Origin: Chlorokybus atmophyticus
Taxonomy: Eukaryota > Streptophyta > Chlorokybophyceae > Chlorokybales > Chlorokybaceae
Assembly: GCA_009103225.1 (NCBI GenBank)
Contig: RHPI01000773.1
Location: 125,982-183,223, forward strand
Length of the DNA stretch: 57,242 bases
Reading direction: 5' to 3'
Both the position numbers and the translations under genes were made by a program. The stretch's first letter is position 1; each line of letters starts with the position of its first letter. Shown piece after piece: positions 32,750 through 44,639 of this stretch. The notes beneath the pieces are model-generated. The model did not search any database, was not told the origin of the DNA, and saw only the letters and a list, made by a program, of their open reading frames with translations.

Positions 32750-34440
32750 TATGCACTCGAGTTCCCCTCCACATCCCAACCAGAGAGCTCTCATTTTGAT
32801 ATGTAATTGTTGGAAACGTAGCTTTGCCGTGGATAGATACATATGTGTGGCATTGCATGTATGGTTATGGGCATGCCCACACTATGAGCGGCTTGGCTAT
32901 TGACGCCCATGGCCCCAGTGGCCATGGCAAAACTACAAGTAGCTTTGTTCCGCATGCGTCACCATCTACTACGTGGTTGTTGTTGTGGTGGCAGTGTTGC
33001 TTATGTCGCCATTAACAACAGTGGCAATATCCAATAGCGCGATCACGAGCGTTTAAGCCAAAGAGCTGGAGGACGATCATCCTTGCAACCTTGCCCAGCC
33101 AACAAGTGCATGTGTGTGTCAGGGTTGCACTGCTGTCAGCGCAATAATTTTACATGTATTTACATGCATGCTAAGCGACGCCCGGAGTGGCACTGGTGGG
33201 CCACGTACAAAAAAAGGCAGCTAATCTTGAACTAAAGCACACCAACATGGATAGCTCACGGACAGCGTATGGTATTTGCATTAACCAAGTGCGGTGCGAG
33301 TTCAACTATGCCAACTGCCCTGCTATCTTGTGGCAAGTGTGGCGAGTTCAACAATGCCAACTGCCCTTGCATTTTGTTGCTGATTTTGTGAAGTACAGGT
33401 GCCTGTGTTGCTGTGGGCTTGTTCTCAAGCAGTGCTCTGCCCTGTAGGACATTGCACCAGAATGGATGCAATATCCTTGCAGCGACATAAACTCTACGAC
33501 TTTCATAATGGAGGTGCTGGCAATGGAGTTTCCAGATCTGGCGGCCAGTGCACAGCTGTTTCATTGATCACACTTGCGTCCTTCCTGTTTGTTGATAACC
33601 ACACGCTTAACAGTACGTCGTTCCAACTTCAACAGGTATTGACTGGTGATAATCATCTTTGGAAGTAATGCCACCAACCCTGCTGCCAGCATGCGTGCAC
33701 TTAAAAGCCTCTTGAAGACCGTAAAGTACCATACTGACAGTCCGAGACAGTTTTACACACAACCAACCTTGCAGTCCGAAGCTGCCCCATTAGCATAATG
33801 AAGATCAGCAAATTGAGCGATTAGCAATGTGCCATCCCGCCAAAACTTGAGTCTCTTGTCAATGCGCGGCAACGAACTCCTGTATGGAAACCCAAGTTCA
33901 GATTCGAATGGGCAAATCTAAGTGTGAAGTGGCTAACGTGCTGGCAACTGTAACTACGCACGTGTTTGTTACTTCAGCAATGGGTTGCTCCCTCGGCAGC
34001 ACCCACAGTATCAGCGTCGTCCAGCCCATTAAGATGAGTATAATAAGGAGAGTTCCAAGTGCACACCTGTACACAAACCGGCATGTTGTCGCAGACGGCA
34101 CGCATGCAACGGGGAAGTGCGGTTGATACATTTGCCTTCAACTTGCTGACGCTCTTTAAATAGTTTTGGAGCACAACAGTGAGAGCATAACAATAAAGTT
34201 GGGCTGTATATACCGCCACTACTTGATCATCACATCTTCATGACTACCCATCAATGGGTCACTCATTATCATGGAAAGCCGCAATGCTTTTCTGAGTGCC
34301 ACAATCTATGCAATGCTTTCGGCACAGTTGCTGTCGCGGCAACTTCTGGCTTTGGTTAATTTGTTTTTAAGCAATTGCTGATTGAGAGGATAGTATTTAT
34401 GCAAGGATATGCTAACACCGACACTTTATGACATGTCACA
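32750..34440. other. Inter-copy region between C and D, no gene seen
   Basis: Contains the right copy of the duplicated flank (about 33180-33345). Frames such as 33884-34126 lack motifs or phased exons. Confidence 0.4.
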
Positions 34441-34483
34441 CCTGCGTTAGCAAGTGGTCACAACGAACGTCATCAGTTCATTG

Positions 34484-34563
34484 CCCCCCCCCCCCCCCNA
34501 CGCGCACCCCGATAGGGCATCTCTACCATTGCCAACATCAGGCCTCTCTCTCTCTCTCTCTCT
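34484..34563 (+). repeat. Poly-C run, single N and (CT)n
   Basis: Fifteen C at 34484-34498, then N at 34499 and (CT)n at 34543-34563. It is the counterpart of the low-complexity tract upstream of copy C. Confidence 0.85.
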
Positions 34564-34790
34564 AAAACGAGACGTGTACTTGAGCATGCCTACATGCAGT
34601 CAGCACGAGAGACCGTGGCCTATCCCAACACCCTCTGAATGAAAAGACAATGAGAGAGAGAGCGTGCGCGCTGTGGTGCACGACATCCCAGCCCTGAAGC
34701 AGCAGCGGCACGCCTTGCCCGCTCCCTTCCAGGAGGCGGGAGTTTCTACGAGGACGCTGACTTGCTGACGGCTGTCGTGGGGCATGCCCC

Positions 34791-34829
34791 ACAGCTGTCA
34801 GTCAGTGCGCACTGACTGACAGCTGTCAC
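34791..34829. promoter_or_regulatory. Perfect 36-bp palindrome with ACAGCTGTCAC upstream of copy D
   Basis: 34791-34808 and 34809-34826 are exact reverse complements with no loop. The motif is 34819-34829. The copy C version differs by an extra CA in the centre. Confidence 0.5.
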
Positions 34830-35303
34830 ATCTTGGCCCGCCTCTCGCCACTCAAGGGACAGCGGTGGGGAAGTGGTAGGGGGAGAGTTTGCGTCGGCGA
34901 GGCGAGGCGAGGCGAGGTGAAGGCGAGGTGGTGAGCGGGATCATCACAGCGGTGCTCAGCCTCAGCCTGGTGGCTCCGGACCTGTCCAGCTAGCAGGTAG
35001 ACGCCCCGGAACGGTGTTGACCATCGCCATGGTCGCAGTGGTTGTCATGTCAGTGAGCGGTGCAAGCATAAAGCCATGCATGCAGTTAGGCAGTAACCTG
35101 TGCATGGATGGATCATGCATGCAAGAGTCATTTGGGAGATTGCACCGAGGAGCTCTGCCCACCCTTCGCAGCACCTTTACCTCCACTCAACAAGCTAGCT
35201 GTCCCTTCAACACCACTCATTCATCCTCAAGACCCACACACAGCAACATCACACACTCTCTCCCGCACAGGTGCAGCTAACATAGCTTATTATCGTGGCT
35301 CAG

Positions 35304-36400
35304 ATGGCAGTCACCCGTGCGATCGGCAGCTCCATCACCCCAACATGTGTGGCGCAGCAACAGCTGCGCAGCATCGGGCAGCCGGTGGCAGGCAGCGGCT
35401 ACGTTACGCGTAGCATTAAGCCTCCCGCAAGCAGCAACAGGCCTGTGTCCAAGCTCGCCGCCATGGCAAAAAGAAAGGTGCTCCCACGTCTCACCGGCAC
35501 AGTCACAACCTCCGCTTCCACTCCTCCGCAAGGCAACATTGACCATGCTGATGGTAAGCTCTAAGCATGGCTTGGCCAGTCGTTGTTTCTGTTTGCTGTT
35601 TTGCTCACAGTACTCTCTTGGACAATGCCTGGACGGGCTGAGACACCTCCCTCTTGCACGTTATTAGCCACAATCAACCTTCATGCTAAATGGCAAGTCC
35701 TCAACATTTCCAATCATGTTACTGGTCTGGTGAAACTGTGCTCAGTGGTTGTGCTACAACAAGCACAGTTTATCAGTATAAGTCCAAGTCACTTTGAGCT
35801 GCAATTGCTGTCGTCAGGAGTTGGGTCGCCTGCTTTTCACACCTACAACTGGCAGGCAAGGGTTTTGATCCCGACTGGGTCATCCTGGAACCGCTTGAAG
35901 ACAGCACAGTCCCCCACCTCAGGTTCCTCAAGAAGAGTGAGCTTCAGACCAATCTCGCAGGCGCGGTGTCCGATCTCAGGGTCATAAGCCGCTCGCTGCT
36001 GCAGCGTGTGCTTATGGATGCGGTGAAGGCCAACCGCATCACGAAAGAGAAGGCGTGCGAGATATATGACATCGCGGTGCTGTGCACGGGCCGGGTGGAC
36101 ACGGACCATGTGAAGACCCCACTCCGCTGGCATCCAGCGCGCCCTCGCACCAGCGACAGGCATGTTACCTGCACGGTGGTTGTTGCATTTGCCAGCCCGA
36201 TTGAGAAGGAGACCATTATGGACGCGGCCGAGCTCACGTCGATCATGCAGGACGTGGACGGGTACAACGATGTTGTGGCGCCAATTGTGATCCTTATGAA
36301 AGTCTACCACATAATTCCTCTTGAGGAAGCCCCGGAGTGGCTAAGTCGCGATCAGGAAGGCAATTGGAGCGTCAATCCGAAGGCCTCAGATGAGCTCTAG
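35304..36400 (+). CDS. Family copy D, intact two-exon protein (264 aa), unknown function
   Basis: Exon 1 is 35304-35553 (MAVTRAIGSS; an in-frame ATG 9 nt upstream is less like the other copies). The intron is 35554-35855, GTAAGC...GGCAG, phase 1. Exon 2 is 35856-36400, TAG; spliced length 795 nt. Exon 2 opens GKGFDPDWVILEPLEDS and continues FLKKSELQTNLAGAVSD, LLQRVLMDAVKANRITKEKA, VLCTGRVDTDHV, MQDVDGYNDVVAP and HIIPLEEAPEWLSRDQEG. A targeting-like N terminus is retained. TGTAA lies at 36566-36570. Downstream, a 178-bp CT tract ends at a single N. It is the closest relative of copy C. Confidence 0.7.
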
Positions 36401-36691
36401 GCTCTTCAACTGGTATAAGGGTGCAACTTTGGTGTTGCTAATACTGCAGGACAAGGAGGAGGCAGAGCGCGGTACATACAACGTGAGGGGGTGCCACAGT
36501 GTGCGAGTCAGTCAATCACATACATTGGATGTTGGTGTGAAAGAATGGCACGTTTACTGGACAAGTGTAAGTGCCACCAGTGGGAGTGTGCATTGCTGTG
36601 GATCAACTCCTAAGCGGTCTGCGTCAAGCACACACAGCAACAGCCGCGTTGTTAATGCTGATGCCGATTATGGAACTCACAATAGCTGCGG

Positions 36692-36872
<181 letters not shown>

Positions 36873-36873
36873 N

Positions 36874-37195
36874 TGCTCAGCTCATGTGCACTTGAGTTCC
36901 GCATCCGCATCCGTTGTAAGAGAGCCCTCGTTTTGCTTTGGAAAATGTCGGAAACCTAGCTGAGCTTGCGTATATTGACTTTGCCACTACTTGCAGAATG
37001 GACACAGGATGCAGCAGCTGCCTTTGTTATGGGTGGCCCAGCTCGGGTCATTTGGAATGCGATGACGGTATCGTCAAATCGCCCGATAGCTGTTGGCGAT
37101 ATTCAGCATCTTGCAGTTGGATATAGTATACGCATGGTGACTGCAACTGATGAACTCGAGTAATTACTCCATGACAAGCCCTCCGTCCCCCCCTG
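36874..37195 (+). other. No supported gene before the gap
   Basis: An open plus-strand frame of about 65 codons (36966-37163; AEWTQDAAAAFVMGGPARVIW) follows a TTGCAG and looks exon-like, but no partner exon is available because of the gap. Left unassigned. Confidence 0.25.
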
Positions 37196-37319
37196 NNNNN
37201 NNNNNNNNNNNNNNNNNNNNNNNNNNNNNNNNNNNNNNNNNNNNNNNNNNNNNNNNNNNNNNNNNNNNNNNNNNNNNNNNNNNNNNNNNNNNNNNNNNNN
37301 NNNNNNNNNNNNNNNNNNN
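37196..37319. other. Assembly gap (124 N)
   Basis: Run of N flanked by C-rich sequence on both sides. Confidence 1.
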
Positions 37320-38024
37320 CCTCCCCCGCTGGTGACTGGTGACTGGTGCATGTGTCGTGTGTGTGGTGTTGGTCACATGCACAGCATTGCATATATCATA
37401 CACATAGCACCCCACACACACACACAAAGCAAGTGCAAATGGTCAGAGGGTTGACACCCGCTGCATTATTGATTGGGTCTTGATTCAATAGTATGCTCGC
37501 ACGTTTTGCACTCAACTGCATGATAGTTGAGTACGTGACAGGTGCTTTTCCAGTGTAACCAGCATTGCTCTTGAACTTATGTCAGGGTAGTATTGTTACC
37601 ATCATCACAAGAGGCAAAGAGGCAAAGCGGGAATTGGTAATATGGTAAGTGCTTTGTTGCTCTGGCTTACACGTATATACCTATGCTTTCTGGAGATTGA
37701 TATGCTGTGCGCCATCACCACCATCAAGTTGAGTCGCTGTCGATTGAGCATGCAGGCGCCTGCAGGCCTCACAGTACATAAAGCCTGTTCACAATCTACA
37801 CGCTGTTCCACAGCTACAGACCAGCTCCAGCAGCCGCTGCGCCACGCCTTGCCCGCTTTTCTTCGAAAGGCGAGGGTCACCCCCACTTCCCCTCTTTCCC
37901 CCACCTCCCTCCGCCCGCAAGCCAGCAAGCGCTTAGAGCTCATAGCTTTGGGATGCACGCCGGCAAGGCGGAGGAGTCTATGCAAAAGGCGCTGACCCAC
38001 TGACCGACCTGTCGTGGGGCACTG

Positions 38025-38035
38025 ACAGCTGTCAC
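38025..38035. promoter_or_regulatory. Conserved ACAGCTGTCAC motif upstream of copy E
   Basis: About 520 bp before the ATG at 38548, followed by the GGCGAGGCGAGGC run (about 38130-38155) seen upstream of the other copies. Confidence 0.35.
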
Positions 38036-38547
38036 CTCTTGGCCTGTCATGTCTCTCTCTTTCTCTCTTACTGACTGCTTGAGAGAGCAGCGAGGGAGTT
38101 GGAGGGGGGCGAGGTAGGTTGCTGCATAGGCGAGGCGAGGCGAGGCGAGGCGAGGAGTTTGCGTGGCTGCCCCATCATCCAGGCCCGCTATTCCGGGCCT
38201 GCCCCGCTGAGGTAAGCTTAAACACCCGGCCGACCAGGCCGACCTGCCCTGCCACGCGTTGCCCTACCTATTGTTCAGTCAGCGGTGCAAGCATTACCCA
38301 TGCATGCAGTCTGTCAGTACCATGTAGATGCACAGATCATGCACGCAAAAGTCGTCAGGGAGGTTGCGTGAGGGGCTCTGCGCCCACCCCTTAAGTCACA
38401 ACCCTTAGATCAACCTTTCCTCCATTCAACAAGCTAGAAGTCCCCTCAATACCACTCAGTCAGCCTCAAACCTTACCCACAGCAGCTTCATACTCTCTTC
38501 CTCACACGCGCAGCTTAGAAGAGAAGCTTTGATTTCTCTATGCGCAG

Positions 38548-39770
38548 ATGGCGTTCACCCGCGCTGTCTGCAGCTCCCTTTTCCCAACATGTCTGGTAGC
38601 AGGCCGAGGCAGTGGATGCGTCACACGCCGCATCAAGCCTCCTCCAGCAAACATGAGCAGGCCTGTGTCAAAGCTCGCCATTGCAAAAAGGAAGGTACTG
38701 CCGCGCCTCACCGGCACAATCACCACCTCCTCCGCTTCCAATCAGCCGAAAGGCGACGATGACGGTGCTTATGATGGTAAGCTCTGCATTGCTTAACCTT
38801 TATGGATATCTCCTACGCCGCTACAGACGTTACAAAAAGGGGATACACAGCAGCAGCTAGAATTATTGGCTTGGCCAAGCATTGTTTGAGTCTCTCTTTG
38901 CTTCCTGTTATGCTGACAATGCTCGCTCACACCGTGTGAGCGAGCACTGTCACACGTTGAGTCACACATAGCTTGAACTGGCTATGTACCTGTAAGTTCC
39001 TCTCGCCTTATCTGTAGCTACTACAACTCACCTTCATATAACAGCACAATTTGTGATGTTAACCTGGAGTCAACATTTCCAATGTTGCTGTTCTTGGAAC
39101 TGTGCTCAGCTATTGTGGCACAGTGTGCACTTGGAGGTGCATTTGCTGTCAAGAGTTACCTCCCGTAACATGGGAGCTAATTAAAACCAATCTCTCACAC
39201 CCACTGCGCGTGGTGCTGGCAGGAAAGTTAGACCCCGACTGGCTCATCCTGGAGCCCTTTCAAGACAGCACAATCCCCCACCTCAGGTTCATCAAGAAAA
39301 GTGAGCTAGAGTCCCAGCTCGCAGACGTGGTGTCTGATCTCCGCGTCCTGAGCCGCGCACTGCAGCAGCATTTGCTGCTTGCTGCGGTGAAGGTCAAGCG
39401 CATGAGTAAAGAAGAGGCGTGCGAGTTGTACAACACGACATTGCTGTGCACGGGCCGAGTGAAACCGGAAGGGCTTGAAGCTAACCTACAGTGGCATCCA
39501 TTCCGCCCACGATACACCGACAGCGATGGCCGTGTCTCCTGCACAATAACTGTTGCGTTTGCAAGTCAACTCGCGTCGGAGACCACCAATAATACATGTG
39601 AGTTCGCCAGGCTCATGATGGATGTGGACGGGTACAATGACCTCGTGTTGCCACTTGTGGTCTCCATGCACATTTACCACTTGATTCCTCTTGAGACAGC
39701 CCCGGAGTGGCTGAGTCGTGATGAGGAAGGCTATCTGAAGTTTAACTCGCGGGCGGTAGATGAGCGCTAG
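38548..39770 (+). CDS. Family copy E, intact two-exon protein (258 aa), unknown function
   Basis: Exon 1 is 38548-38776 (MAFTRAVCSSLFPT; the shortest first exon, 76 codons). The intron is 38777-39222, GTAAGC...GGCAG, phase 1. Exon 2 is 39223-39770, TAG; spliced length 777 nt. Exon 2 begins GKLDPDWLILEPFQDS and shares FIKKSELESQLADVVSD, LQQHLLLAAVKVKRM, LLCTGRVKPEGL, MMDVDGYNDLVLP and HLIPLETAPEWLSRDEEGY. It is more diverged than C and D, yet every length change keeps the frame. No catalytic motif is recognised. Its intron contains a separate strong palindrome at 38920-38946. Confidence 0.7.
38920..38946 (+). other. 12-bp-stem hairpin inside intron of copy E
   Basis: TGCTCGCTCACA pairs exactly with 38935-38946 around CCG; flanking GACA/TGTC extends it after one mismatch. 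It lies closer to the donor than the hairpin shared by the family. Confidence 0.65.
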
Positions 39771-41104
39771 GTGGTTGTCTTCAATTGACGACAAGGGTGC
39801 AACTTTGAGTTGCAAACAGAGGAAGACCGCGCTACACATTGCAGGGATGCCACAGTGAGCAAGTCCACCAATGTAGGAGAACTCCACGTTTTGACGTTTT
39901 GGATCAGAATCTGTACTAGGGGCCATAAAATAGTGAAAGAGGCATACAGTCTACTGGTGGTACAATGGGAGTGTGTATTGCTGTTGCCGCAAATTAGCAT
40001 GTCATGGACTCGCGCATGAGTCTGTAACATAATGGACTTGTGCATGTGATAAATGACACTATGCATGAGCAATGACGTAGCGCATTTTGTACAACATGTA
40101 GGATGCAGGGATGTGTGCATTGTGCGCAAGCTTGCATTGCGACCTCAGCCAGGATGCGAAACTCTTGACTGTGACAGCCGCTACCCTGGTGTGGGTACAT
40201 GTCCGCGCTACTGTGAGATGGCTGTGGGTTTGGCACCAATGCCGAAAAGACTGTACAGCAAGAATGCTCAAGATATTGTGTAGTCATTGAGCCAATGCTG
40301 GACGTGTGGTCGCTGATGATAAGCTGGTATAGTTATCACATGTGAGTGTACATGATGAAGAAAACACGCTTGACAGCGTGCTTGCTAAGGGGTTGACGTT
40401 CAATGACATCGACTATTGGGTCTTGCTCGACACTGCATGCGCACCTTCTGGTCAGATAATTTGAATCTAGAAACCATGTAACATGTATTCTTCTAGCAAA
40501 AAACTATTTTTACAACTACAAACCACCATTCGACGCATGCGCCTCCATAACACTTGCACTGAGGCTGCAAATCGAGTGCTAGTGATGTTTCTACAAGAAT
40601 ATCACACCCCTTGCTGCACTAGCTGGCACAAGCAAGATTTGCAATTGATGCCTAGCTCTTGACTGACTTGGTGTGGTTGTAGGTGGGTTACAACAAAACA
40701 CCAAGCATGCCAAGCAAGCTGAAAAACAAATGATAGCATGGCTACCTGCATGCTCTCATGCCTGTGCCCCAGTCTCTCGCTTCTTCCACCCGTCCCCCTT
40801 CCCTCTCACTGCCTCCAGCATACCCATGTAATGACCCAAACCTGCAAATGCCGCAACCATCCAAGTTTGGATACAACATTCCACACCTCACCCACAATAC
40901 CATAACATATCTGTACCCTTAACCTACTGCGCCTCTTTTGTATATACAGCTGCTGAACCTGTGCACAATTCTGCAGAGATATATAGCATGCCCGCTGAGC
41001 TTCAGGCTCACACACACTCTTCAGGCGCATGCCTCTGCGACAGCTTCGTCTTGATCTACAACTTCAATACCCTCAAAACAAAACGGAACCTGAGGCAAAA
41101 CCCC
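39771..41104. other. Intergenic, no gene seen
   Basis: The first ~150 bp resemble the 3' flanks of the other copies. The remainder has short frames without motifs. Confidence 0.4.
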
Positions 41105-41820
41105 CTAAAACTTCCCTTTCAGAAAGTTCTCAGTCGAATTGCCACCCCCAAAGAATATGTCATCCTGCGAGCAAACGAGCTGTCAGTGCAGCCGACAACA
41201 CTGGTATGACCATCCACTAACACACCAGACAGCTGCTGTATGCGCATGACATAACAACAAGCAAAGTGGCCGTTGTTGCATGCTACTTGGTTCAACGCAA
41301 CAAAGCTGCTTACCACCGACTGCCCTTTGCTGGCGGGCACAGCGCCGCAGTCACATCTGCGGTATGCTGTTGCAAAGGGTATGAGCTTGGAACCTATCCA
41401 TTCAATCCGCCCAGTGCCGTTGCACTTCTTGCACACTTCCTGCGGGATAACACCAGTACACGAGTGTGGGTGACATACAACGTGCAACTCAAAGCAACGT
41501 GCAAGCACACTAAGAAGACGTGCATAGCCAGCAGCTAGACGAGCTGCAAGTGGCGGTAAAGCAAGCAAACTAGCTGCGGCAAGGACATAAGTACAACCAA
41601 GCATGAAGCGCACGCCAACCTTGGGCTTCTCTTCCTCCTCCTCCTCCTCGGAGGGTGAAGGCCCCTGCTGGCCCTGAGAGCTCTCTTCAGCGGAGGCTCG
41701 CACAGCGAATGACGCTCTCCTGCTGCGGGTGCGTCTTCCCAGTCGCCTTTGCGACCCAGACAAGCGGCCGGGGAACACTGCCACCGACGACACCGAGGAC
41801 ACCGCCGCCGCCGACGCCAT
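41105..41820 (-). CDS. Plastid-targeted DnaJ-type zinc-finger membrane protein (188 aa)
   Basis: Exon 1 is 41820-41314 (minus), the intron 41313-41165 (GTAAGC...CTCGCAG, phase 0), and exon 2 41164-41105 with TAG. The start chosen, MASAAAVSSVSS, gives a classic chloroplast transit peptide: Ser/Ala/Arg-rich, ending FAVRA near residue 42. An acidic linker of seven Glu follows at 58-64, then a hydrophobic segment at about 72-92. A CKKCNGTG motif at 130-137 and CDCG at 156-159 recall the CxxCxGxG zinc-binding repeats of DnaJ and of plastid DnaJ-like zinc-finger proteins. Only part of the four-repeat set is present. The C terminus from exon 2 is DDIFFGGGNSTENFLKGKF. An additional 39-nt phase-0 intron (GTATGT...GCAG) in the middle is conceivable. 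Role inferred: plastid membrane or thylakoid assembly factor; substrate unknown. Confidence 0.65.
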
Positions 41821-41832
41821 GCTGCACTCCAT

Positions 41833-42097
41833 GATTGGCCTGAGTAAAATCCGGAATGGAGCAAGCAGCAAAAAAGATTGAATATCCCAATTCGTTCGAC
41901 AGAACGCACAAACACGGATCCGAGGAAACTCCAAAAGCCTGATCCGGTTTTAACACTACAGGATTGCAAGAACGGGATTCAGCCGAAGCATGTGACGCGC
42001 ACTGCGGTGTACTAGCAGAGCATGCGGCGGGGCATCTCCACGGGCTGTGGTGTAGCCACGTAAGAGCAGCCAGCTTGGCATACTGCCACGTGGTGCA
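41833..42097. promoter_or_regulatory. Shared divergent promoter region
   Basis: About 265 bp separates the oppositely oriented start codons at 41820 and 42098. No TATA box is evident. Shared control is inferred from arrangement only. Confidence 0.4.
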
Positions 42098-44599
42098 ATG
42101 ACGTGCACCGCAGCTGCGGCGGCGGCGACGGTGGTCGCATTGCACAGGTCGTCAGCATGCCTGCGGAGCTCTGCGACACCGTCGCCTGCCAAGGCTCCCG
42201 CACGGTCCAGGTGTGGGAAGCTTGCTGCGCCGCCAGTGGCCCAGACCAGGCGCACCAGTCTGGTCGCTGCCGCCACCGCCGCCACGGATGTGGGCCGCAT
42301 GCAACCGGAGGCGGAGAAGGTCAGCGATGACAGTCACAACGACGTTGGCATTACGCTCGAGAGCGATGCCAAACGGGAGGTTGTCGCCACAGAGGCCCAA
42401 TTGGAGGCATGCAAAAGGTGCTGACGACATGTGTGTACCGAGCCTCAAGACATAAAGCCTGCAAAGTTGACTGAACTGCATAAGTTGATCTTGCAACGTG
42501 TGCAAGTCAATTCACTTCAAGTTTACACAGTCAAACCCTCACACTCACCTACACACATGCGTACGCGTGCGTGCGCTTGCGTGCGCACGTGTATGTGCGT
42601 GCATGCATGTGTTGGCTGTTGGCTTTGATTGAGCGCCCATGCATGTATTACACGCAGGGCGATTGAGGCGCACATGAAGGAGGTGCGTGCACACCCGCAC
42701 TTCCGTGGTGAGAAGTCCGTCCCGACCTACCGCTTCCATCCCGCGGGGACAGCGGTCCACGGCACCTGCCTCCTCTTCCACGGTAGGCTGGCTTACTGAA
42801 GACACGTGTGCTTGCAATCGTTGTTGTTGCCGTGAGATTACCACAATGCACTCATACTTCTACCCACCCACTTACATATTTAGTACTTCAACACAACCCA
42901 CGACAAGCGTTCGCCCTCTTGTTTGTTGACACCATGTACACTCGTCGCTGGTTTAACATGTGTGCATGCGCGTGTCACTTTGCCAATGGTGTGGCTTGTT
43001 AATCTTTTTGACAGGTTACGCTGCGACAGTCCACCAGTTTCGGGTGTTGACAGACTTCTTGTTCAAGGCTGGGTTCAACGTGTACAGCTGCGAAATCGCC
43101 GGACACACTTGCGTGGTGAGCCGGCACAGGCGTGTGAGTGTGCGTGTGTGCATGCTTACGCGCGGTTGTCGGCATGCGTGCATGCGTGCACGTGTGGATA
43201 ACCGAGGACGCTTGTTATGTGTGATGGCAAATTTCCAAATGCTTTTGTCTCTCAGGAGGCGGCGGAGACATGGCCTTTGACTGCGCTGCAGCCGGACATT
43301 TTTCTAAGGCTGGAACAGAAAGTCAAGGCTGATGAGGTGCTTCTGAAGTTCTTTCGCGAGCTAAAGGAAGCCAAGTCAGCAGGCAAGCATTGTGCACTCA
43401 TTGCTCGACTCATTTGATAAGTATTACGCTCACACGCTCTTACAAAGGTTTACTTGCGTGAAGATGAAGCGCCGAAGCCAGGCATCATCGGCACGCTCGA
43501 CCTCCTGCGGCGCTTTGCAACACTCGACTCGGAGCTGCCGGCCATTATCAAAGCCATCGAGTCGAATGGCGACCCCAACTTTGACAAGTACTTCGAGTCC
43601 ACGCACTTGCGGTACCTCACTGAAGCTGAGGACCGACTCAGAGAAGTGGATGCCATGCCTGGCCCTATCTATACACTGGGCTTGAGGTACATTGCACCAC
43701 CTTGTCCATCCAACATGTGCACACGCATTCGTGTATTGTTACATGTATTGAATGCACATGCGCACTATCGCGCGTACAAGCGCTTTTGCACGCATCCACA
43801 GCCACACACACAGCCCCCGTGCCGGCGCACACGCCTACCCTTGTGTTTGTGACCCACTCACCGCCTGTCCATCTGTCCTCAGTGTTGGCGGGGCTGTGGC
43901 GCTGGCCCTGGCACAGTCTCACCCAGAGCGTGTAAAGCGTGTGGTGGCCTACGCCCCTTTGCTCCGCGTGCACGGCTCTGCTGAAGACCACATTGTCGCC
44001 CTCCTAGGACCCCTAAACATCTCTGAATCAGGTCCATGAGAGCTTCATTCACAAGTGTATGCAGTATGCTTGCTGTCAATGCTTACATGAACAACAACAC
44101 TTGCTTCTCTTCTAGGTTGGGACCCTGAGCTGCAGTTTCCGCTCGGGTGTTTCACTGCGGCGAGAGCTTTTGGAGGCTTTGTGCGCACCCCCGAAAGGAC
44201 TGAAGTGCTGAAGAAGGTCCCCACGTTGTTCGTGCTCACGGAGAACGAGGATGCAGCATGCGTGGACACCAACCGCGACGTGTCAACGGCCCTCGGGGAT
44301 GAAACGGACAAGCATTTTCTCCATGTGTTCTCCGCTGCGCAGGTGGGCAACCTTGTAGTTGTTGTGTGCATTTATGTGGTTTATGAACAGAGAAGTGATT
44401 GTATCTTGTGTATCAGATGGTGCCCCACCCGATGATTGACCCGGCGGAAGTGTCGCAAGACATGAAGAACTTCTACTGGCAGAGTCTGTATCAAGAGACG
44501 TACCGGTTTCTTGTCAAGGAAGAGTTTGACGCGGCAAACATGCGCACATTGCAGCAGGACCTCTCAGGCGGCGTGCCGTATGTACCGTTATCGTTCTGA
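42098..44599 (+). CDS. Alpha/beta hydrolase, eight exons (484 aa), plastid-targeted
   Basis: Exons: 42098-42417, 42658-42782, 43015-43115, 43256-43382, 43464-43686, 43883-44031, 44116-44342 and 44417-44599 (TGA). Total 1455 nt in a single frame with phases 2,1,0,1,2,1,0. Residues 1-60 are Ala/Ser/Arg-rich, like a chloroplast transit peptide. LLFHGYAATVHQF (about 145-157) is the oxyanion-hole HG motif. GLSVGGAVALALA (about 297-309) is the nucleophile elbow GxSxG with Ser near 299; it is created across the exon 5/6 junction. LTENEDAACVD (about 389-399) supplies the acid and VPHPM (His near 428) the likely catalytic His. A lid region lies between 185 and 290. Serine hydrolase chemistry is thus expected; lipase, esterase or peptidase specificity cannot be told. 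The exon 4/5 junction is the least certain (GC-AG). Confidence 0.8.
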
Positions 44600-44628
44600 T
44601 TGAATAGCTTGCTTATATATATTCTATG

Positions 44629-44633
44629 TGTAA
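44629..44633 (+). terminator. TGTAA polyadenylation signal of the hydrolase gene
   Basis: TGTAA 30 nt after the stop codon, the canonical chlorophyte poly(A) signal. Confidence 0.55.
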
Positions 44634-44639
44634 TTGTGA

